NCBI GenBank assembly: GCA_021397835.1
Contig: JAJFZO010000407.1
Span: 1,116,001 to 1,180,000, forward strand
Origin: Moringa oleifera
Taxonomy: Eukaryota > Streptophyta > Magnoliopsida > Brassicales > Moringaceae
Length of the DNA: 64,000 nt
Reading direction: 5' to 3'
In this document: positions 56,241-64,000 of the stretch, piece after piece
Layout: each line of letters opens with the position of its first letter
Numbering within the stretch: the first letter of the stretch is position 1
Made by a program: the position numbers and the translations under genes
Notes under the pieces: generated by a model
What the model was told of the DNA's origin: nothing
Seen by the model: only the letters and a program-made list of their open reading frames with translations
Databases searched by the model: none

Positions 56241-57435
56241 TTTTTGTAATCAATCGTTAGATAATAACATAATAACAGTAAAATTATTATAAAATAAAAA
56301 TTTTAATATAATGACAGATTATAAACTAGTGACATACGTTAACGATACACATAAATGTCGTTGTTGAAATTATTTTTAATTAATTTATATTAATTTTAAA
56401 TTAATTTAACCACAGATTAGGCAACTAATTTGTACCAATCACTAATGAGAAGGCTAGTGACCACTAAGCATTGGTCACTAACCAGCGAAGGTTGCCTTAG
56501 CGATCATCCATGGGCGGTCGTTGTGGTTGCCACCATGCACTTACATGCCTTTGCGTGCGAAAGTAGCCAAAGGTACGTGGCCTCCGCCATGCACCACGCA
56601 TGCCTTCGCATGCAAAGGCAATCTAAAGTGGTTACGGCCACCTGCATGCCTTCGCATGCAAAGGCAATCTAAAGTGGTTACGGCCACCTGCATGCATGCA
56701 AAGATGAAGATCATGAAAGAGCGCATAAAGGTGGAGTGTAAGTCTATAGAGAAGCATATGGAAGAGGAACGTAAGACTTTAGAAAAGTGACTAAAGGAGA
56801 AGCGTAAGGCGAAGGAGCATGATTGCTTATGTTTAAAGATTGAGTTGCAGAAGCTCTTATAAAGGGAGATTGATTTGAATGGACACATTCACAAGATGAA
56901 TGCGCTCCTTTTGGAAAAAGTACTCTCAACACTGCTTAATAGTTAGATATAATTTTTTATATGAATATTATTTTTGATGAAAACAAAATATAATCTTGTA
57001 TTTATTATTTTTTTAAATTTTATCTATTTTTTTTTGTTTAGTTACATTCTAAAATTTATTTTTTTTTAAAAAAATAACAATAGTTCTTAATCAGTTGCTA
57101 AATAGTTATTAGTTTAGTGATAGATTAAAATTCGTCTCTAAAATTTAATTTAATTTTTTTAAAAAATATATTATTTTAGTGATCCATTTATCTTGTCGCT
57201 AAGGTTATCGCTAATCTAACAATATATCAATTTATATTATGCTAAACTAGCGATAGATTTATGTCTATCGTTAATCAATTATTACATAATGACATATAAA
57301 TTTCAATTATTAATTTTTTTACTTTAATAATTTTAAATGAAAATTTTATTTATCACTAAAATTTTTAACAATAAATTTTTTTAATTTAACTATGGATTTA
57401 CCCGTCGTTGAAATTGAATTTTTTTTGTAATGATG
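56227..57435. mobile_element. small CACTA-like nonautonomous element nested in the Copia fragment
   Basis: Both ends carry a CATTACAAAAW-type sequence in opposite orientation (GCATTACAAAATTT at 56227; TTTTTTGTAATGA ending near 57433). Subterminal DNA has many GTGATAG, GTCGCTAA, GTCGTTG and ACTAGCGATAG motifs in both orientations. The interior holds a 46-base tandem repeat and a charged helical frame (ERIKVECKSIEKHMEEERKT) like the coiled-coil part of En/Spm-type proteins. The perfect CACTA terminus is degraded, so the class is probable, not certain. Confidence 0.45.
56598..56699. repeat. 46-bp tandem repeat with GCATGC palindromes
   Basis: Two identical 46-base units at 56598-56643 and 56644-56689 and the beginning of a third (56690-56699). 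A diverged relative precedes them (about 56533-56597). Each unit has GCATGC and GGTTACGGCCACC. It is GC-rich in an AT-rich element. Confidence 0.85.
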
Positions 57436-58446
57436 GATGTAGACATGGTAGCAAACAAAAAAGACAAACTTGGCTTTGCTCAAGTCTGGATTAAAAGAGG
57501 CTTTGTTAGTACATTAATCTTTTTTTTTTTTTTTTGGGATTTATAAAAGACACCTTGATATTCCAAGAGTCTTAGTTCATGCATCCACATTAAATACATA
57601 CATGTACCAACATGAAGTAGATTCATGCATTATCACAATTAGAATATATTTAAAATTGATATGAATTGGTCTTCCATATGATATATAAATCAAGTCCGTT
57701 TGAGTCACTTGAAAGCAACAAGAGAGTGTCTTGTTGAGTGAATGCTCACACTAGAGTGACTTCCTCTTCTAGTCTTGTTTATAAAAGATTAAAAAGTTGA
57801 CAGAAAGAGTGTTGGCAACTCTCATACCACTTTGTTGGGTTGAACTCTCTAATTTTTCTCAAGCAAGACGAGAAAAGAAAGTATTTATTCCTCAAAAAAC
57901 TCACTACACTTTGATATTGCCTTCAAGTGACTTGAAAATGACTTGATTTACTTAGGATCCTTAGTACACCTATATATACTAGTTTTGGGTATATGTGACA
58001 TCATGCATATATATGAACTATGTGGATACATGAATCAATAGCTATTCATATATGTTCGTGAATAAGTTTCTTAAAATTACATGAAGAGTTTAGATTCATG
58101 GATAAAACTAAATTCATTAATAACTTGTACATGTATCTATTTGTCAAACCAAGTTTTGTTGAGTTTACATTATTCTTTAACATACCCCTTAATCTACAGA
58201 CTCCTACCCCAAGCTAACCTCACCGTTTTCTCCTACCTCTTAATTTCCAGATCGATTGGCTCTCACTCTCGTCACACGAAGAACATGAAGATTCTGGAAT
58301 TTATAGGCAGGTAATCCACCTGGCTAAGCAATTACAGCTTGCAGCTATTAGCCCGCCAATTCATCCAACAGGCGATCAGCATGTGTCCGTCTGGCTCAGC
58401 TTTCCACTTATCCTTATCAGTTAGCTAGATAAGTCAGAAGTGGTAA
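57436..58446. other. repeat-derived noncoding DNA between two retrotransposon fragments
   Basis: Holds a T16 run (57518-57536), the LTR-like stretch at 57590-57720, and at 58185-58205 a purine tract in minus sense (TTAAGGGG) that could be the polypurine tract of the minus-strand Copia relic. No gene seen. Confidence 0.4.
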
Positions 58447-60190
58447 TTAAATCTGTTGCTCTGTTTTCTGGACAGCAAACCTCACAAACTCCACCTTGCT
58501 ATCAAAACCTAGCAGCTGCAAAACTTCACCGATTTCGACCCAAAACTCTTCTGATAAGGTTGCTTTGACACCCAGGAGCTTGTTACACTTCTCTAGCTTT
58601 CCAGGCGGCACCATTTTGGCGGCCATATCACTTGGATTATCTTCTGATCTAATCTTTTCAAATGCTATAGTGCTATCTTCCATCATCTCTTTCACGATAT
58701 GGAACTTCATATCAAAATGTTGTGATCCTTTATGGAATAAGACCAAATTTCGACAGATGTGTATAGCCGACTGACTATCAGATCCTTACCTCATGGACAG
58801 GAAAGTTCTCCTCTCCTAACAGACCAGGCAACCAGATGGATTCCTTAATCCCCAAAGTCATAGACATGTATTTAGCTCCTGTGTTGAAAGTGCAATCACT
58901 GACTGAAGTTCAGCTTTCCCAATGATGCAGCACCCAACATACTGAAAGATAGAAGCTGACGAAGAACATCCTTGTCTCTATCACCTGCCTAATCAGAATC
59001 AACAAAGCCTACAAGGCTTTGCTGTGACGCCAACTTCATTCTTCCGCACAACAGCTCATAATTTGAAGTTCTTTTAACATACCACAATAGCAATTTCATA
59101 GCAAGCCAATTCTCTTTGCCAGGGTTAGCCATATACCTGCACAAAACGCCAATTGGATAAGCAAAGTCAGGCCTAGTGCAAATTATAGATACATTATTGA
59201 ACCAACAAGGTTAGCATAAGTATGCTAGCCATTTGATGTTTCCCTTTTTTATTTCAAGAGCTACATTGGGCTGATAGTTTGAAATGGCTTCCCAAGGGGA
59301 TGCTCACCCGTTTGGCTTGGTCCATGGAGAACTTAACTAGCATCTTTTCCAGAAGTTGCTGTTCTTACAACTTTAAAACATAGCTAGATCTATTCCTGAG
59401 GATGCTGATACCTAGGATCCTTTCAGCTGATCCTTCGTTTCTTTACATCAAACTCTTTATTGAGCATTTCCTTCACAAAGTTTATCTCACTCATATTCCT
59501 ACTTGTTAAAAACATATCATTAACTTATAGGAGCAAAATAACAGCATTCGGGTTGACTGCAACTTTCAAATAAAAACATGCATCATACCTGCTTCTATTG
59601 AAGCCTACCTACTGAACGTATGCATCAAACCTTCTATACCATTGCCTTGGTGATTCCTTAAGACCATAAAGAGTCTTCTTTAACAAGTATAGATTATGCT
59701 CTTTGCCTCTCACTTGGAAACTTTCATGCTGCTTCATATAAATTACCTCATTTAACTTCTCACATAAGAGACTGATTTTACATCTATTCGCTTTAGTTCC
59801 CAATCCTCCAGAGGTACCTTTACAAGCAGTAATCTAATAAATTTATATCTCAACATTTGGGAGAATATTTCATTATAGTCAATGTCTTCAAACTAAGTGA
59901 ATCCTTCAGCTATCAGCTTGATCTTATATCTCACTGAACCAATTGCATCACCATCCTTTAGCTTGTAGACCCACCTGCAATCAACTAACTTTCAATTCTC
60001 AGGTCTCATTATCCCAAGTTTGATTTAACAAGAGCGAGTTCATTTCATCTTCAGTGGCCTCAAGCCATTTATCTGCTTCAAGACTTGCCAGTGCTTTCTT
60101 TAAGCTTGAAGGTTCAACCGTCACAAATTGCTCTGCTAAGCTATGAGTATGTTTTGTGATTTCTTCTTCTTTAACTGGCTAATGTGGTTT
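58447..60190 (-). mobile_element. Copia (Ty1) retrotransposon pol relic: reverse transcriptase and RNase H
   Basis: Minus-strand frames, broken by stops and shifts, follow the Copia order. EPSSLKKALASLEADKWLEA is near 60118. Then come DGDAIGSVRY-like and EDIDYNEIFSQ sequence, and LNEVIYMKQHESFQVRGKEH with LKKTLYGLKESPRQWYRRFD (59609-59760). A changed YVDD box reading VNDM after a stop is near 59510. Last is the RNase H end FHKGSQHFDMKFHIVKEMME with EDNPSDMAAKMVP (58447-58746). No gag or integrase was recognised upstream. Long dead. Confidence 0.85.
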
Positions 60191-62598
60191 CACCCTCTTG
60201 AAACCTGCTAGGGAGTCTTATTATTCCGAGAGAAAACTGGCAAAGTGGCACCGTCACCATTTTCTTACAAAAGAAACCTCTTTATTAACGAGAAAATTGT
60301 CAAAATTGACCTCTGAGACCCTTTTCTTTAAAAAAAAAAAAAAACATTTTACTAGTTTGTGTATTTTTTATCACTTAAATATTCCTATAAAAAATAATGA
60401 CATCATCAAAATTAAATAAACTCAAAATTTGAAGGGACTTGTTCCAAATACTCTCCCCTCCCCCACCCCCTCTTCTTTGAACTCTTTCTCTTTGACTTAT
60501 GTTTCTCTTCAAACTCACTCTTTTTGGCTTTTTCTTTTCGCCTGTGCATCCCAAATTTATCTAATTAAGTTCAAAAAAAAAAAAAATATCTATAGATATT
60601 TTTGACTGCTTGTTGTGCAAAGAGAAAAAAGTTCGTGTTTTTATCGATATTTGTTTTCAAAATCAAAAAGTGATTGAATAGTTAAGGGGGTAACATATAT
60701 ACCTTTAAACAATAATAAAACTTAAAATTGTAAATTTTGTATTTGTTTCAATGTAAATTATGATCTGTATTATATTTCGTAACTTAGATTGAAGATCCAT
60801 AAAATAATAATTAAATCATATCATATTTAAAATTTTTTTATTTTAATTAGTAAATCATAACATCATCATGAAAATCACAACATCATTCATTAAATCGTTT
60901 CTTATTTGATAATATCTTTAAATTTTTAAATAATCATTACTTTTTACTAAATTGTTACTTATTTTTAAATCATTATTAGATTCTACATAGTTATTTATTT
61001 TTTGAAATCATATTTTTATTTAAAATCGATTTTTTTTTGTAATAGTTAATTTGTTAATTATTTTCTGAATCGTTACTTTTTTTTTTAATTTTTCTTCTTC
61101 TTTGCAATAGCTAATATTTTTTCATCGTTATCTGAAATATTTTTGTTGTCATCGCAGAATGTGGATTATTGTAACTTAGAATGGTGAGTGATCTAAGTTA
61201 AGAGAAAATTTTGAGTATAGTGTCAGAGTAATTAAAACCAAAGGACATGTTATTCGTAAAGAGTTGGTGTCTGTATAATTGTTGAATTTAGTTAAATCTT
61301 GTATGGAAGCTGATTTTTTTAAAACTACTATTTTACTATACGTTACAGTAAGATTTGAAAAAAATACCATTAAAATTGAGTTAGAATAATAATGATATTT
61401 ATATATGGTGTATGATAATAATTTTAAGATACGATTTTTTTAGAAAGTTGCGATTTTAATAAACATGTTATGTTTTCATCAGCATCGATTCGATAATTTT
61501 TTTGTTGCATTTTTTAGTTTACTTGATGGTTTTTGGAAGCTTGAATACATATTTTTGACTAATTTTCTTTGGATTTGGTGTTAGTTTATGAATCTACGGT
61601 ATTTTAGGTATATTGCTGTATATTTTTTTATTTTAATATTTAAAATCAAAAAATTAATTGAGGTATATATTTAGGTAATGCAATGTAGCTATTCGTTTTT
61701 TATGTGTGGCTTCAACTTCTTGGTTTTGGTACATTTATATGTATTATTTGGTCACTTCCATTATTAGTTATTAATAATCATATTATTAGCCTGTTGATAT
61801 TCAATAAGCAATAAATTTAAAATTTTAGTATAATATATTATTTAAAATCATATTCGAATTGATTTTTTGATGATTTGGTAACTTTTGGATATTTTTTGAA
61901 TGTCAATTTACAATGAAAGTAAAGAAATCAATCAATATTAATTAAAGAGAAATAAAATAAAATAATAAAGTTTAGTGCGAATGTGAGAAAAGAAAAAAAA
62001 AAAGATGGTTTAATATGTTTGACTTCTTATTTTTTATATTTGAGTAAATAAGTAATTACATATATTTTATGAAAAATAATTTTATTTTAAAATATCTAAA
62101 AAGATACTAAAAAAAATACACTTAATTAAAATAAATTTTTTTCATTTTCTTAGGTATATTTCTATCTAGCTGGTAATCTTTCAGCTCACTAGAATCTCCC
62201 AAAGTAGGTCTGCCAAACCCAGATCCGAATAAACCTCTAGTTGTCTAAGAATGCTACTACCCACGGTTTGATCTTGTGACCATTAGAGGCTCCACACCTC
62301 AGTGCCAACCCTCTCGGCTGCCTTGAGACGCATCATATAAAATTATAAGAATTTAAAGCATATCAATAATGGTTACTTTATATTATAAAATACTATAAAT
62401 TATAGAAAGATTAGGTAGAAGGCAATAGCTTTTATCCCAATGAGATAGAAACAAACCCTTCTTGGCCACTAGCTCCTAGTTCGTGCAGTAAAAAAAGTGC
62501 TCCCTTGGCTAAGGTAAGGTATGAGATACAGATAAAGAAAAGGCAGCAAGCTTCTCAGCCGGTAGAAGTGCTTCACATGATGGGAAGCACATATGAAC

Positions 62599-62649
<51 letters not shown>

Positions 62650-62907
62650 GATAAGTTCAGCAATCATACACTAACTGATTTGAGTCCAAGTAGGGCAGTG
62701 GAAGAACAAGAACATTTACTGCAGAGAAAAGTAACGAGGGAAGAAAGGGCATTAATAACAACATAATCCAATAATACTTAGTTGTTCGGGCCAAACACAC
62801 CTAAGTCAATTCAATTATTTAGTTTATGAACGAAAAAAAGACAGGAGGAAGGACTCAAGTCGTCATGTTGCATGTTATAGCAGATTTGCAGGAACTGTAT
62901 TCAGTAT
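60191..62907. other. AT-rich intergenic DNA with one GC-richer patch
   Basis: AT-rich with long T and A runs. A less AT-rich patch at about 62160-62345 (AACCTCTAGTTGTC, CACGGTTTGATCTTGTGACC) stands out; the second motif loosely resembles a tRNA B box, as in a SINE, but I could not confirm one. The last 260 bases are the 3' flank of the minus-strand dioxygenase. No gene seen. Confidence 0.5.
62603..62642. repeat. AT microsatellite
   Basis: About twenty AT units, about 270 bases downstream of the partial dioxygenase stop codon. Confidence 0.9.
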
Positions 62908-64000
62908 TCACAACTTGATCTTATCGATCATGGACTTGCTATCCAGAGCCTTGCTGTAGAAATTACTCATGAATTCTTCCTTTGTGAAATCCCGATAGCG
63001 AGGCGGTTTCTCCGGCGACAGTAACTCCGGCAGAGGTCCATAGTAGCCGGATCCTTTCCACTTAAGGACATTGAAGAACATGACGACAGAGATTCGTGGT
63101 TCCTTGGATGGGTTTGCTAGGACACGGTGCTGCACACTGTTGTATTCGCCATTGCTCACAATCTGCAAGAAGCAAAGAAACAAACTAATTGTTAGAAATA
63201 ATGATATGAACCTAATCAAAAGAGATTCAAAGAGAAACCCTTTCGTTATTTACCTGAAGAAAGTCGCCGATATTTACAGTCAAAGCTCCATGAACTGGTT
63301 TCACGTCAACCCACTCTTCCTCGTGCTTCACCTGTAGCCCTGGGACCTGATTCGGCAGTAAGACTGTTATCGCACCGGGATCAGTATGAGGCCTGAGCCC
63401 TACCGTTAAATCAGGCTGTGGACAGAATGGATAGTAGATACCCTCAAAGTACCTTTCATCGGAGAAGGTCAACTCCTTAAACTTTCCGGATTCTAATCCC
63501 AACCCTTCACATAGCAGCTCCATCACAGCCTCACCCACCTTGGTAGCCCATGAATCCCACGCAACCGCTTCTCTTCTACAAGCCTCTGGTATCTCCTCCA
63601 TCCTTGCTCGGTCTACCGGTGACATCTTGATCTGAAGATAGTCGTGCCAAGTAGCAGCGTTTGAACGATACAAATCATTGTTGCTCGAGTACAGTACATG
63701 ACCCAGCTCCTCTCTGTTATAGTATTTCCCCTTCTTTTCCGCCGGTTGCTCGTGAAATTCTTTGACAGATTTGATCGTCTCCTCGAGAATTGATATGGGT
63801 ATTCCATGGTTGATCACTTGGAAGAATCCCCATGTCTTTGCTGCCTCTTTGATTTGCTGCACGATTTTTGGACGGCTTACGGGGGAGTTTACGTCGGCAA
63901 GATCAATCAAAGGTATGCTCGTGTATTTTGCAGAGGTGGAACTGAGAGTGGAGAGAGTTTCAGGTGGGTGTATAAAGATCTTGGGAATGGATGTCAGACC
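62908..64000 (-). CDS. 2-oxoglutarate/Fe(II) dioxygenase, ACC-oxidase-homolog type, 5' end outside window
   Basis: Two exons are visible on the minus strand: the first runs from the window end (64000) to 63254, the second is 63162-62908. The frame is open up to the last base, where it reads GLTSIPKIFIHPPETLSTLS. About 30 N-terminal residues are missing compared with the paralogue at 53828-55022. Iron ligands lie in PHTDPG and QHRVLAN and the oxoglutarate contact in EPRISVV, all intact. The single intron sits at the same place, after DFLQ, as in the paralogue. The two are tandem duplicates in the same direction, now about 8 kb apart. Differences near the active site (HTDPGAITVLLPNQ against HTDVNILTVLLQNQ) suggest different substrates or rates. 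Confidence 0.95.

Noticed and set aside
56541..56888. 115-codon minus-strand frame over the 46-base repeat
   Set aside because: Made by the tandem repeat, whose period is not a multiple of three, and it reads a different frame in each unit.

Overview
The window is nuclear DNA of a flowering plant, most likely a eudicot. Genes have many short exons with GT-AG introns, the spacers are very AT-rich, and there are plant-type tRNA genes, plastid-targeted proteins and decayed Copia and CACTA transposons. I cannot name the species. All exon borders below were read by eye from GT-AG sites, checked for reading phase and compared with remembered family sequences; no transcript data were available.

Layout. 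1-3.2 kb: AT-rich spacer ending in a run of 66 C. 3.2-3.9 kb (-): S40-type senescence regulator. 4.57-6.6 kb: a long inverted repeat made of two opposed, broken copies of what looks like the basic N-terminal part of a DEMETER/ROS1-type DNA demethylase gene. 6.6-9.7 kb: AT-rich spacer. 10.2-15.7 kb (+): sorting nexin 1. 16.9-21.9 kb (+): cysteinyl-tRNA synthetase. 22.9-24.3 kb (+): a small, probably plastid protein of unknown function with a tRNA-Asn gene inside its first intron. 25.1-28.0 kb (+): ORANGE, the plastid DnaJ-type zinc-finger protein of carotenoid accumulation. 28.66 kb (+): tRNA-Leu(UAG). 28.9-32.1 kb (+): ABHD11-like alpha/beta hydrolase.

33.3-50.6 kb (+): three tandem complete genes for ribosomal protein uS11 (40S S14). 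The middle one is a hybrid: its 5' part matches copy 3, its 3' part matches copy 1, and the switch lies within about 60 bases of exon 5. The two spacers between the copies are themselves paralogous, which is what one unequal crossover between two older tandem genes would leave. 51.6-53.2 kb (+): ubiquitin-eL40 fusion gene. 53.8-55.0 kb (-) and 62.9-64.0 kb (-, running off the end): two related 2-oxoglutarate/Fe(II) dioxygenases of the ACC-oxidase-homolog type, separated by about 8 kb of Copia fragments in both orientations, a CACTA-like element and a 46-base tandem repeat.

Plant genes do not form operons, so neighbours need not work together. Three loci (the uS11 array, the ubiquitin-eL40 gene and the two tRNA genes) serve translation and share no regulation that I can see beyond telo-box and TATA elements. 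The most unusual items are the demethylase-derived inverted repeat, whose transcript could fold into a duplex of nearly 800 bp, and the hybrid uS11 gene.
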